Assembly (NCBI GenBank): GCA_026545765.1
Contig: JAIFAC010000476.1
Location: forward strand, 1-64,000
Direction: 5' to 3'
From: Plantago major
Lineage: Eukaryota > Streptophyta > Magnoliopsida > Lamiales > Plantaginaceae
DNA: 64,000 nucleotides
In this document: piece by piece, positions 1 to 11,651 of the stretch
How positions within the stretch are numbered: the first letter of the stretch is position 1
Layout: every line of letters begins with the position of its first letter
The notes under the pieces: generated by a model
Databases searched by the model: none
Seen by the model: the letters and a program-made list of their open reading frames with translations, nothing else
What the model was told of the DNA's origin: nothing
Position numbers and translations under genes: made by a program

Positions 1-1199
1 GTGGTTTGATCTTCACAAAAAGAAAGGCGTTGTGTTGATGAATATAAATTGTGAGATTGGTCTCTTGTGTGCTGATAATTTGAGGTAATGTTATGATCTT
101 TATCACTTATGCAAGTCAATTAATTAAGTGAGATATTGTTTCCTTGAATTTGAGTGGTTAGCGAGTGGGCAGCATAATTGGAACCATATTTATCAATTTG
201 GAGGATTGATATTACTAGTTTAGAATCAGAATCAAGATTATTGCTTAAGAGGTTTCTATCCTCTGTCCAGGTCAGACTCGAGTTGTATGAAGGTCAGCTT
301 TAATAGTGATTTTTGACATTTTGAAGCGCAAGATGGTGAGATTCGGTTGTTTAGCTAGTTTAAGTTCAAAATCGCTAAATGCTTGAGGTAAGGGGGTTTT
401 AACAACTTTTGCTCTTATTTTGTTATTATCGTATATATATATATATAGTTTTAATGTTTGATAAACAACATATGGTTATTATATAAATATGGGAATTGGT
501 ATAATCTCTATTGAAAAGGATCAAATGTCCCGAATACTCAAAAGCGTGTTTTATGATGTGTGCGATGTGTGAAGCGCTTTTGTTCAAGTGCATGGATAAT
601 TGTTATATTTGAGCTCTCGGTTGTGACTATGAAATGTTATGTGTCATTCGTGAATTTGCTTGGAGTACTCACTTATGTTATGTTACCTCTTTGGTAGGGG
701 ATTATGTTTGTGAGCCACCGGACTTATACTAGTGGTAGGATCATATGATTGAGGAAATATTCGTTTGTTATGCCATGCAACTTTTGTATATATGTGATCA
801 TGTTGTGTGTATATCGTATGTATTTTGAAACACTTTCTGTGATCGCAGAAGTGTCGATGAAACCTCACCCACCCTTTAAGATATTTATAGTGAAGTGACA
901 TTGATTGATAGTGCGTTGGAGTTAAGCGGTGAGCGGATGGTGGATTTTGAGAAGATTGCTTAGAAGTTGATCGTACTCTTGGATTTGTTTTACATAGGAT
1001 GATGGTATTAGTATTGAAATTGTTGTTATCTTTAGAGGATTTGTAATTGTTGTAATTACATTGTATGGGATTTTTTAGGCTCATTGTACCACTCTGAGAT
1101 ATTTTATGTATTTGAGGATTAAAGGAAGGCTTTGTCTTGGCAGGATCTTACGATGAAAGCGGTGGTCGTATTAAGAAGTTTTGGTTTTTGGGCGTGACA
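1..1199 (+). mobile_element. Gypsy-type LTR, 3' portion (starts outside window)
   Basis: The last ~800 bases (from about 395) align with 37083-37935 of the complete solo LTR further on. Shared landmarks are CTTGAGGTAAGGGG, a run with TACCACTCTGAGATATTT, and the terminal GGGCGTGACA at 1190-1199. The first ~390 bases are too diverged to align by eye. The left end lies outside the window, so neither the TSD nor solo-versus-full status can be tested. No primer-binding site is visible after position 1199. The open frame at 683-1084 on the minus strand has no protein character. Confidence 0.7.
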
Positions 1200-2832
1200 T
1201 AAGTCCTTACGATACCAAGTGAGCCCATTAATTAAAGACAATTATCTTGTCAAGTAATGCTAAGAATGATGCCAAGAAAAGTTCAAGTGAGAATTTATAA
1301 GAGTCAAGGCAAGCAAGTTAAAGTCAAATCCAGTCATTTATGTTGCATTGCATTAATTCAAGTTAAAGATTTAAAATACATGATGTTAGAATCTTGGGCA
1401 TGCGTGTATTGAATTTGCTCGATTCGGTGGCGGTCGGTGGTCGCGCGGTAACCCTTTCTAAAATATCGATTTTAGGTATGAAGCGAGCTATTGGAGTAGA
1501 GTGTCGTCAGAATAGTGATCATTATAGAAATCAACTTTTACCATTTTATGTTTATGATTTTCAAGACATTGTAATGTTGCAAGAGTTTGCTATTTATATT
1601 TTATTTGCATATTTAACTAGTTCATCAATTGTACAATGAATTTACATGTCATGTCTTTGGGCCTTTATGCAAATCAAAATCGTTTATATTTAATAAGTAA
1701 AATCGATTTTACAATTTCTGAATTAGTACAAATTATATTTTCTTAATTAGTCTTTTAATAAGGATACAACATTTACAAAACTTGTAAAGTATAAGTTTTT
1801 GTGAGAGTCTGAGTTACGCAATATTGTATACTAATTGTGCGAACTTTATTATTGTAAATTGTTGATTTTTATCTATTTGTAAAATTGTCATTGTTGTATC
1901 TTAATTGTGCGGTGAATCTTTTTTTATCTGCTTCCCGTGACTTTCAGGTCTCTTGGAGAGTTTCTCACTACAACATTAGTGTAATTATGTGAACAAGTTG
2001 AAAATTTAGAAATTGGCGGTATTTGTTAATGAAGATTGACCTACATTCTCTGTGCAGAGTTGACCGATTTGATTACTTTTGGTTATGTACTTGGCTCTAT
2101 CTATGATTTGATTTGATTACTTTTGGTTATGTGGAAGGAATCTCATACAGGTTCAAGTTTTGTTCTTCTTCTGCAGTCAGCATGGTACTATATAGTTAAT
2201 TTCTAAGATAATAAAAGAGGCCAATATTTTGAGTAAACCCTGTAGAAGCAATATTCGAATTGCTCTCTTACAGGGAAAGGCACTTTTAAACATCATTAAT
2301 GCAATGTTTCTGCTTGCATGTTGAGGACAGAAAAGCCATTAACAGGTATTTTTTGGATAGATATGCTCCCAAAGTCCCACTTGCCTTTTATGGGCTCCTC
2401 AGCACTATGTTCCTAGAGTAACTTTTTCAAAAATCAGTATCTGAAAGATCAAATTAAGCATTAAATATATTATATAAATATCGAATGTTAAGAAATCAAA
2501 TTGATCAGTATAATGCGTATTTATTATATGTGGACATGTGATCTTTGAAATGAATTACATTGGAGAGTCTCCCATAAAAGTTTGTAAGTTCATTGGGTTC
2601 TACTTCCTTTTTTTTCTCAAATTTTTCTTCTTTAATTTTGGATAATTTAAAAAGGTTAAGTCTCAAAGAGATTCTCATAGAAAATCTTACAACTGAAAAA
2701 TAACCCAGAGAATTTGAAAGAAAGGAGATTCTCAACGTAGTCCTAACTAGAAAAGTAACCTATGGGTCGTAAAAAGAGATCCTTCAAGAAGCCGAAGCCG
2801 TTTGAGTCTTTATCAGTGATTTTTTGTTCGGT
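1200..2832. other. Intergenic, no gene seen
   Basis: AT-rich sequence without a credible open frame. About 1380-1640 resembles 42610-42860 (shared blocks around ATTTTAGGTA and a GTCGKAGCAGTGATC-like stretch), so at least that part is an old dispersed repeat. Nothing is recognised in 1650-2830. Confidence 0.5.
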
Positions 2833-3182
2833 CTGTATGTGAGAGTTTTTTGTTACAGTGACGGAATATTCCGTCACTGAGAAATAAAATAAAAATGATT
2901 TACATTTTGTAAAGAAAAATATATAGTGATGAGCCTTTATCCGTCACTAATCTGTCATTGATTCGTCACTAAGTTGACCCGTGAACTTTAGGTGGCTAAG
3001 CAGTGACGGATTAGTGAGGGAATAGTGAGGGATTAAATCAATAAAAAAATCTGTCACTAAAACCGTCACAGAATTTGTGTGTGGCCTAAATCGTCACTGT
3101 TCCGTCACTGATCTGTCACTAATTAGTGACGGAACGATTCCGACACTAATTTCCGTCACTATTTGGCAGTTTTCTTTCAGTG
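2833..3182. mobile_element. Short CACTA-like non-autonomous DNA transposon
   Basis: The right end, read on the minus strand from 3182, begins CACTGAAAGAAAACTGCC and leads into AGTGACGG units, which is how plant CACTA (En/Spm) ends look. The body holds many direct and inverted TCCGTCACT/AGTGACGGA units, including a palindrome at 2856-2879. The left end (near 2833) is less well conserved. No transposase is present and no target duplication is clear. Confidence 0.6.
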
Positions 3183-4245
3183 CTTGTTTGTTTGTGTGAT
3201 TTTTTCGTAGGGCTTTGTTAGTTTAAGATATTTAGATTAGGTGACATGTTACGAATACATCTTAATTATACAATTAGTATCCGTCATCATGGCTATACCC
3301 TTACACAACTTTACTTTACATTTAATGGGATCATTAAAGATTGGCGCTATTTTTCCCATTTCTTTTTTCTAGGTATTCATTTGGCTATACTTGATCTCCT
3401 ACATGTATTATGCATCTCATATAAATGTTAGTATAGAGTAATTAGGTACGCAATGTCTCATCTAGGTAGGAATAGTACTAAGTTTACTAAAGGCATGCAG
3501 CAACAAAGGGGTAGAAGAAATGGAAACTAAAGCGATTAGATAGGGTTTCGATTATAGTTGATCTTTTTTGCAGAATAGACCTTCTTCCTGAAGATTGATG
3601 CCTTGTCACTAATATAATGGAAATTCATTTATATATAATAAATAGTACGAATTACGTACGAATACTTGATGAACCAAAGTCATTGTTTTAGACCGCAGCA
3701 AACGCGTTCTACGTACTCTGTCAAGTCATAACCAAATCTAAGTATAAAGTGATATCTTTTCTTAGCTAGGTGTTTTGGTGAATACTTGTATCTTATTATA
3801 GCGTTAACTTTGGAACTTATTCTAGATTTATAGGGTTTATTCAATATACTTTACTTATAGTTTACTTATAAAACTTTTGGAGAATCTTCTAAGTATTTAT
3901 TTATACCCTCCACCATTTATGTACCATTATAACTATAAAGTATTATTTAGTGAATTCCTTACTATTTCACTACTATTATTCCTTATACTAGAGTCACATC
4001 CCTACCTTTTATATACTATATGCTTGCGTCTTGTCTATATTGTTTTTATCTTCTCATAATATAGTAGAAATTCTCATTATATAAAAATAGAAAAACCTGG
4101 TACTGCGCGTGTTTTTTATAGAAATAATATCCACCCTCCGCGCAACGCAAAGAAAAAGTTCGAAGACCGAAGACTTGAAAAGGACTCAAGCTAAACGAAG
4201 CTACTGCCACTGCCGAAAGGGTACAAAAAGGAAAAGACGATTTTG
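3183..4245. other. Intergenic, no gene seen
   Basis: AT-rich DNA. The open frames here are short, low-complexity and without motifs. Confidence 0.5.
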
Positions 4246-4249
4246 ATGC

Positions 4250-5703
4250 GCAACAAGACATGTATATTAGAACATTAAGATAAGTAGTACTCTTCGTTAT
4301 AGGTTTATGAAAGGATATTGTAAAGAACAACCATCTTTGAGGCCGGAACTAATTAACTTGTATAGAATATTAGATCTCTGCGTGTAATTTTAGTTTTATA
4401 CATGTCTGAAGAAGATCAAGACATCAATAGAAGACCTACAATATATTGAATACTTAGTCAAACCTCAAATTAAAGTTTAGGGAGAAATACTTAGTTAAAA
4501 CTGCACTTTTGTTTTCAAAGTCAAGACAACATTTCTCATAAAGCCATACAATCAACAATCACGCAATATAAGCTAAAATCTAAAACACATTGTTGGTTAT
4601 AATGATAACTAGACTTTGGATATCAAGGCTTACTATATAAAGAGGAGAAAAGTCATTCAAGGCATTATGGTGCTTTTTATCCGATGAGTATATGTGAGAG
4701 TTAGTACAGTGCATTAAATTCGTTGAATGTACACTCTAGGAAAAACTCTTTAGTTGTTCATTAAGAGACAAAAGATCTTCATACTATACTCTGAATTATA
4801 GCAAAACTTAGCTCCAATGTTTGAATTTAGACATCAACCAATAGTAATTCGAGCGAAACTATTCGTAACTATAAATAAGAACACTTAGCACTTGAGAAAC
4901 ACACCCACACAGAGCATTTAATCTAGCTATTGCGATATATATCCCAAGCATACTAAGTTTTTAACAATCTCCTACAAGACTTGAACTTTGCGAAGCTACT
5001 TGTGAAGAAATAGAACAAACTTTTTAATTGCTTCTATAAAAGTGTTCTCTCTTCCGAACAAGAACAAGTCTTGTTATCCATTAACAACAAACAAAGTGTT
5101 TGAAATATAAGAACTTAAGTTGAGTTTCTTGTTCATTGAAGTTATTGAAACATTGTTACATAGGTGTTCACTGTCTTGACAAATCACCATTTAAGCAAAC
5201 ACATCAACATCCGTGTTAAGCAAAAGAAGAAGGGAGTAACAACTTAGTTTGGTAAACTTAGGAAAACCCCTTGGAACCTGTAAGGAACCAGAGTACTTGA
5301 CTTGGGAATTAAGGAAAAAGTTCAAGGTTACAAAACTGAAAAACTTTCAAGAGAACGGGATTTAGCTAAGGATATGATTTTGTAACATATCTCAACCTTT
5401 TGGCATAGTACATTCAAGTCCTGAGAAAGGGCGGCGTGGATTAGTTGAATGATTCATACCTTCATATACCACTATAAACCTTGTGTATTTACTTTACGCA
5501 CTTACTATTTCCCAAGCTATAACTGTTTATTTGACTGCTTTATGAGATCACACACTCAACACCTAACAAAAGTCTTCCGCACTCTGCTTAGAAGTATCAT
5601 CAACCTATGTGCTTGCTGCGAAATATAGTTTAGATATAAATTTTTTTAAGACTATTAACCCCCTCCCTTATAGTGTTTAACCTTGTTATATAAGGGACCA
5701 ACA
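4250..5703 (+). mobile_element. Copia LTR, distant relative of the A/B LTR family
   Basis: The end GGGACCAACA at 5694-5703 is followed by two bases and then an initiator-Met-tRNA-type primer site, so this is a 5' LTR on the plus strand. Alignable blocks with the solo LTR at 24828-26484 start near 4265 (TAGTACTC, ACATTGTAAA-like, TTGTATAG, TTTTAGTTTTA) and continue through TACTTGA-TTGGGAA near 5290. A TATA box lies near 4868 (ACTATAAATAAG). The exact 5' end is uncertain; the start given is approximate. Confidence 0.7.
4866..4877 (+). promoter_or_regulatory. LTR TATA box
   Basis: ACTATAAATAAG sits about 830 bases before the LTR end and is followed by an AACACTTAGCAC stretch. The related solo LTR at 24828-26484 has the same arrangement (CTATAAATATTAACACTTAG). 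Confidence 0.5.
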
Positions 5704-5705
5704 AG

Positions 5706-5717
5706 TGGTATAAGAGC
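5706..5717 (+). other. Primer-binding site (tRNA-iMet type)
   Basis: TGGTATAAGAGC differs by one base from the common plant copia site TGGTATCAGAGC. It lies two bases after the LTR end, the same spacing as in element A. Confidence 0.8.
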
Positions 5718-5740
5718 CAAAGTTTCTTTAACATTTGGCA

Positions 5741-6110
5741 ATGAATCTAGATTCCTCTTCTAGTGATGTTTATTGTGATCATCAATGCACTTGATATGTT
5801 TGTTTGGTGTATTTGTGCATGATGTCTCTTGGCAATACTTCAGCTTTCAAGCCAGAAAAATGGATAATCATGTTCCAATTCATATTACACCAAAGAAAGG
5901 AGGTTACCATGCCTGAGAAGGTAGATATGCCAAAGAGAAGGAACTATCTGCTGATGAGATACTTAAACCATTGTATGAAGATTCCACTGAACCAAAACCT
6001 AGAGAACTCTGGACTGCTGAAGAACCCAAACGGAATAGGTTGAATTGTCAAGCTAGAAAAATCATCATTAGATCCACTCGATGCCATACAAACCAAACTA
6101 ACCAAATATT
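5741..6110 (+). pseudogene. Copia gag N-terminal stub
   Basis: After the primer site an ATG at 5741 opens a short stop-interrupted frame. A frame from about 5820 encodes MSLGNTSAFKPEKW, which corresponds to the gag start MSLSDAPVLKPENHEKW of element A. A further segment in another frame, near 5990-6060, reads PRELWTAEEPKRNRL, which resembles the Gag stretch that precedes the first helical domain in copia Gag. Stops and frame changes break it, and it ends near 6110 without CCHC or pol. It is a dead 5' stub of the LTR element just upstream. Confidence 0.6.
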
Positions 6111-6310
6111 TTCACTTTTATATTATGATTAGTAATGGAATTTTGAAAGCAGCAAAAATGTAATTTCGAGTACGATCGGTAAAATGAAATATATAATTAT
6201 GTGTTGTGTAACTATGAAATTAATTTTTAAGTAAAAGTATAAGATTATGACAAAATCCAAACACATAGAATAATTTTTAATAAGCTAATGGATTTGAAAA
6301 AAAAATGAAT
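6111..6310. other. Intergenic
   Basis: AT-rich spacer between the gag stub and the foldback element. No feature is seen. Confidence 0.5.
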
Positions 6311-7639
6311 GAGTCTTCTGATAGACCACTCTTAGAGAAAGACCTAAGAGACTAAATTTCATTAATAATACAATTGCTCCAAACCAAAAGCTAGCTACTA
6401 AAACTACCCCAACCCAACCAAGGGCCAGAAAGTGGGTCATTAAAATGGGTTAAACCAGGTCACTATATATACACAAATCTCACCACCCTGAGAACATAAT
6501 TTCACAGAAAACCAAAAAACAGAAAACAATTTCTTCAAAATCCTCCCAAACCCTCACCGGAAAACTAACTTTCTCTAAGAAAGCTGCCATTCTCATTGGA
6601 GTCACCGGAAAGGCATTAAATCGTCAGAACTTCACCGGAAACGTCATCACGAAGGTACAAAATGCTAGATCTCGACCTAATTTTTATGGAATTGATGGAG
6701 ATCGACTAAATCAAGCTCGAGATCACTAGAAACAACATCACGAAGGTATGAACGACTACATCTCGACATAATTTATGTGAAATCGGTGTTTATTTCGCGA
6801 TTGTAGTTGAAATTTTTGAATCAGGTCTGAAAATCACGTAATTTTTGTTTCAAGTGTTCTATCTAATTTGTGTTATGTTTTGGCTTATTTTTGTAATGGT
6901 CTTGCTTATATGTTGGATGTTCAACTAAACAGAGTACATAAATATATGCTCGGAAATTGGTGTTTCTACTACGATTTGGTTGTTTATCCACCGATCTACT
7001 CAAAATGTGCTCGCATGTAAGTTTCAACAATGTTTTGATTCAAATATTAATTGATGAATGATTTTTTTTCACAATAGAAGTTGAATTTTGAAAACAGATC
7101 TGGACATAGAAAAATGTTCAAATGTTCTCAACATATGGCTACAATGTTTCTGGAACTGCATGACTACAAAGTTAAGTATCATGCCATTACTATTATAAAA
7201 TATGTACGAAATGTTCTGAGTCATGACTACAATGTTCATGAAAATACATGTAATGTTTTCATTTTTATGACGTATGCAAAATGTTATAACTATCTTCTCA
7301 TTTAGGTTGGGAAATAAATGTTGTTGGTTATACCCTCGATGTTAATTAGTGCTATATAATCAATATTATCCTTATATAGCCTATGTTCATATGTTTAATT
7401 GTTATGTTCTCATCTCGTTAGATTTGGGATCAACTAATTCCGGAGGTTATTCATTCCAATGATGATAGGCTTGGATTGTTAGAGAATAAGAAGGACATTA
7501 TGCAGAGAAGATCAACATAAAAATGATGGATATGTGATGCGATAGCGACATAGATGGCGTGGCAAATGAAGAACCTGAGGAAACTCTAAATGTGATAAAA
7601 GAAAAGTCCATGTATTAGCTTATGTTGTCTATTTTACAT

Positions 7640-8230
7640 CCAAATAATGTTCTTACATATTCATATGTGTGAAACTCCATATATTACGATTTTGAGAAAT
7701 GTTTTTCCGTATTTGTGTAATGTTCTTATGTATTGGGTAATATTCTTATTTATATGAGTAATGTCTAGTGTATAATGTTCTTAACTATGTTGTGATGTTC
7801 TCAACTATTTGAGTAAAATGTTCTTAGGTATATGAGTAATAACCTAGGGTATAATGTTCTTAACTATATTAGTAATGTTCTCAATTATTTGTGTAATGTT
7901 CTTAGGAATTTCTATAATGTTATCAGAAACGACCTTTTATATATTTACACAATGTTTTTATATATTTAAGTAATGTTCTTAACTATTTAAGTGATGTTAA
8001 CAACATTGCTGAGTTAAGTAGAAACCTTACATTAATAATCATGAACATTACTCAGTTAAGTCGGAAACTTATGCAATCAACGAAGAACATTAACTCAAAT
8101 CGAGTAATTGAATATGACATTAATTCGTGTAATAATATGTTATTGAATCTTCAAATGTTGTCATCTATTCAAGTAATGTTCTGACATATTTAAGTAATGT
8201 TCTTAACTATATAAGTAATGTCTATAACCA
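7640..8230 (+). repeat. Degenerate GTAATGTTCT repeat array, left arm
   Basis: At least fourteen copies of a unit like TAATGTTCTTAACTATTTGAG occur at roughly 20-24 base spacing. Examples are near 7722, 7773, 7793, 7852, 7875, 7896, 7973, 8175 and 8197. The reverse complement array (GAACATTAC units) fills 8750-9350 and parts of 9620-10140 of the other arm. Confidence 0.75.
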
Positions 8231-8749
8231 AGGCGGTTCGACCCGCAAAAATGATTTGACCCGACCCAATGACCTATGAAAATGAATTGAATGACCCAAT
8301 GATCCGCGAAAATGCAAATAAGTGTGGTATATTGCAAACAAATCCGTCTTTATAGTATCTCTATATACTTGGTCTTCCCTAAGACTTTGTGAAAAAAAAA
8401 TGTGAAGAATGATAGGGAAAGGGCGGAAGATCAAAAAGGAAAATTTTAAAGTACATAGGTGGGTTTCGAAATCTAGCTCTCTCGCAAAAATGTAAACCAG
8501 TTTACAAACAATTGGGAGACGACAGATTTTATATGTTTAATTATACTTAACGTAATTAATATACATATTGGGATTTGACAAATTCTTAGGAAAGACCAAA
8601 TATATAGAGAGACTATAAAGACGGGCTTGTTTGCAATTTACCACACTCATTTGCATTTTCGCGGGTCATCGGGTCGGTCAATTCATTTTCGCGGGTCATT
8701 GGGTCGGGTCATTTCATTTTCAGTGGTCTATTTACAGGCAATTTACAAA

Positions 8750-9350
8750 CATTACTTATATAGTTATGAACATTACTTAAATATGTAAGAACATTACTTA
8801 AATATATGACAACATGTGAAGATACAATAACATATTATTACACTAATTCATATTCAATTACTCGATTTGAGTTAATGTTCTTCGTTGATTGGATAAGTTT
8901 CCGACTTAACTGAGTAAAGCTCATGTTATTCATGTAAGGTTTCTACTTAACTTAGAAATGTTGTTAACATTACTTCAATAGTTACTTAAATATATTAAAA
9001 CATTGTGTAAATATATAAAATATCATTTCTGATAACATTATAGAAATCCTAAGAACATTACTCAAATAGTTGAGAACATTACCCAAATAGTTGAGAACAT
9101 TACAAATATAGTTAAGAACATTATACCCTAGGTCATCACTCATATACCTAATAACATTTTACTCAAATAGTTGATAACAATGTCAACATAATTAAGAACA
9201 TTATACTCTATACATCATTCATATAAATAAGAACATTACACAAATAGTTAAGAACATTATACAAATATGGAAAAACATTTCTCAGAATCGTATTATATGG
9301 AGTGTCACACATATGAATATGTAAGAACATTGTTTTGATATAAAATAGAC
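8750..9350 (-). repeat. Inverted GAACATTAC array, right arm
   Basis: Mirror image of the array at 7640-8230, with units such as TAGTTGAGAACATTAC. Similar scattered ACATT units continue outward to about 10140. Confidence 0.75.
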
Positions 9351-10946
9351 AATATAAGCTAATACATTGACTTTTCTTTTATCACATTTAGAGTTTCCTC
9401 AGGTTCTTCATTTGCCTTGTCAACTATGTCGTTGGTTGCATTGTTATCTCCATCATTTTATGCTCATCTTCTCTGTACAATGTCCTTCTCCAGTTGATCC
9501 TAAATCTGACGTTGATGAGAACATAACAGTTAAACACAGGAACATAGGTTATATAAGTGATAACATTGATTATATAAGCACTAACATCGAAGATATAACC
9601 AACAACATTTATTTCCCAACCTAAATGAGAAGATAGTTATAACATTTTGCATATGGCATAATAATGAAAACATTACAGGCATTTTTCAGGAACGCTATAG
9701 TCATGACTCAGAACATTTTATACATATTTTCTAATAATAATGGCATGATACTTAACTTTGTAGTCATACAGTTCCAGAAACATTATAGCCATATGTTGAG
9801 AACATAACATAAATAACGTACAACATTGTACAAAACAAATAGAACATTGATGTAACAGCGTACAGTGCACATTTGCGAAAACATCACATTGATACATATA
9901 GAACATTACACAAATAAAATAGAACATTGTAGACAACACATAACACATTGATGTAACACTACACACTGCACATTTACGAAAACATTACAGAGATACGTTA
10001 ATAACATTATACGAATAACGTAGAACATTGTAGACAACACATAACACATATTATTAGCAACATTACACGTATTACATGCTCCATATCACATATAACATTA
10101 CATACATAAGACACAACATTGTACAAATTAGCTAGAACATTTGAACGATTTTCTACGCGATTTTTTTTTTCAGATCTGTTTTCAAATTTCAACTTCTATT
10201 GTGAAAAAATCCATTCATCAATTAATATTTGAATCAAAATATTGTTAAAACTTATATACGAGCATATTTTGAGTAGATCGGTGGATAAACAACTAAATCG
10301 TAGTAGAAACACCAATTTTCGAGCATATTTTTATGTACTCTGTTTAGTTGAACATCCTACATATAAGCAAAAACATTACAGAAATAAGCTAAAACATAAC
10401 ACAGATTAGCTAGAACACTTGAAACAAAAATTACGCGATTTTCAGACCCGATTCGAAATTTCAACTACAATTGCGAAATAAACACCGATTTTACATAAAT
10501 TATGTCGAGATCTAGTTGTTCGTACCTTCATGATGTTGTTTACGGTGAGATGGGGCCGTTTTTGAGCTTTTTTCCGGCGAGTTCGAGCTTTTTCCGAGCT
10601 TGATTATATAGAAACCACGTTGAGATAGAGGTTTTTGAGTTGTTTTCCGGCGGTTTCAGGCGGTTTCCGACGATTTCGAGCTGTTTCCGGCGAGAGGTGG
10701 ATTATTTCTAGAGAGATGATTTTTGCTTGTTATGTTTTCTAGGGTTTTGAGGAGAATTATGAGGAATGTGGGTTGGGTTGTGCTATATATAGTTACCCGT
10801 ATACCCGTTTACAAAGACCCACCTTCTGACCCTTGGTTGGGTTGGGGTGCTTTTGTAGTTGCCTTTTTGTTTGGTGCTAATATATAATTAATAAAAGTAT
10901 GTCTTTCTAGTCTTTCTCTAGGGATGGTCTCTCCGAAGACCATCTC

Positions 10947-11128
10947 TTGGGATTTTTGGTATATGGGGATCTTTGTATCGAAAATCCAGGTGAGGCACCG
11001 GACTAGGCCATATACTGAATCCGCCCCTACTTCTGGTAAAACTGGGTGTTTCCACAGACCTGGTAGATGTTTTTCTATGTGCATAACTGATCCCTTCAAC
11101 CTTTTTGGCCTATGGTTTGAAAGATAAG
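10947..11128. other. Spacer between foldback element and MITE
   Basis: Non-coding. The short open frames on both strands here overlap each other and carry no motif. Confidence 0.4.
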
Positions 11129-11651
11129 ACCACTCCCAATGGGTCGTAAGCTAAGTAGTGAATAGTGGCGATTAAGGTGAAGGTGATTTAACGACCATGA
11201 GAAAAAAATGTCCACGAATGCGTCTGACGACCGTGAATAGTGGTTTTTAATTTTTTTTCGTATTTTTTTATATATATATTTTTTAACTTGATTAACATAT
11301 TATAAGAGTGTTTAGAAGTTGAAATTACTCAAATTGGATTCTTAAAACTCTTTTTATAATTTATTGAGATTGAAATCAGAATGAAAAAATGAGAAAAAAT
11401 AAAAAAATGAGTTGTATTTATAGATCTCGAAAAAATATAGCCGTTGGTGTATTTTTTATTTAATATTACTTTATAAATTAATTTAAAAAAGGGGGCCGGT
11501 TGGCGGCCGGCCGTTGGTGAGCCCAAAGCAGGTGGGGCAGTAACACCGGAATCAGCCTTGGTAAGGCTGATCCGGCCGTGGTGCTCCATTAAAGCACCAA
11601 CGGCCGGCCGTGGTGCACGACCGGCCCGACGACCACTCCCATTGGAGTGGT
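11129..11651. mobile_element. MITE with ACCACTCC terminal inverted repeats
   Basis: The left end ACCACTCCCAATGGGTCGT is inverted at the right end (minus strand from 11651: ACCACTCCAATGGGAGTGG). The flanks ATAAG (11124-11128) and TTAAG (11652-11656) agree at four of five bases and may be the target duplication. The interior is half AT-rich and half GC-rich, with repeated GGCCGGCCGT near 11500-11610. The 110-codon open frame across it is a by-product of the GC-rich part. Confidence 0.65.

Larger units (their letters stand above)
6311..10946. mobile_element. Large foldback (MULE-like) element
   Basis: The two halves are inverted copies. The left arm (6311-~8392) matches the reverse complement of the right arm (~8567-10946). 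Matching landmarks are GTCTTC-AGACCA and TAGAGAAAGAC at the tips, CCCAACCCAACCAAGGG (6411-6427 against about 10825-10841), a MULE-style leader with repeated CCGG, AACAGATCTG (7094 against 10175), and GACCCGACCCAATGACC around 8260 against 8700. The loop is about 175 bases. The right arm is about 290 bases longer, mostly between 9400 and 9720. No transposase domain was recognised. Long terminal inverted repeats suggest Mutator type, but no 9-bp duplication is evident. Confidence 0.75.

Noticed and set aside
683..1084. 133-codon minus-strand open frame
   Set aside because: It lies inside a gypsy LTR and antisense to it, with low-complexity composition and no motif.
7640..9350. CRISPR-like or satellite array
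   Set aside because: The units are degenerate, without conserved spacers, and mirrored in two inverted arms. It is a foldback transposon in a plant genome.
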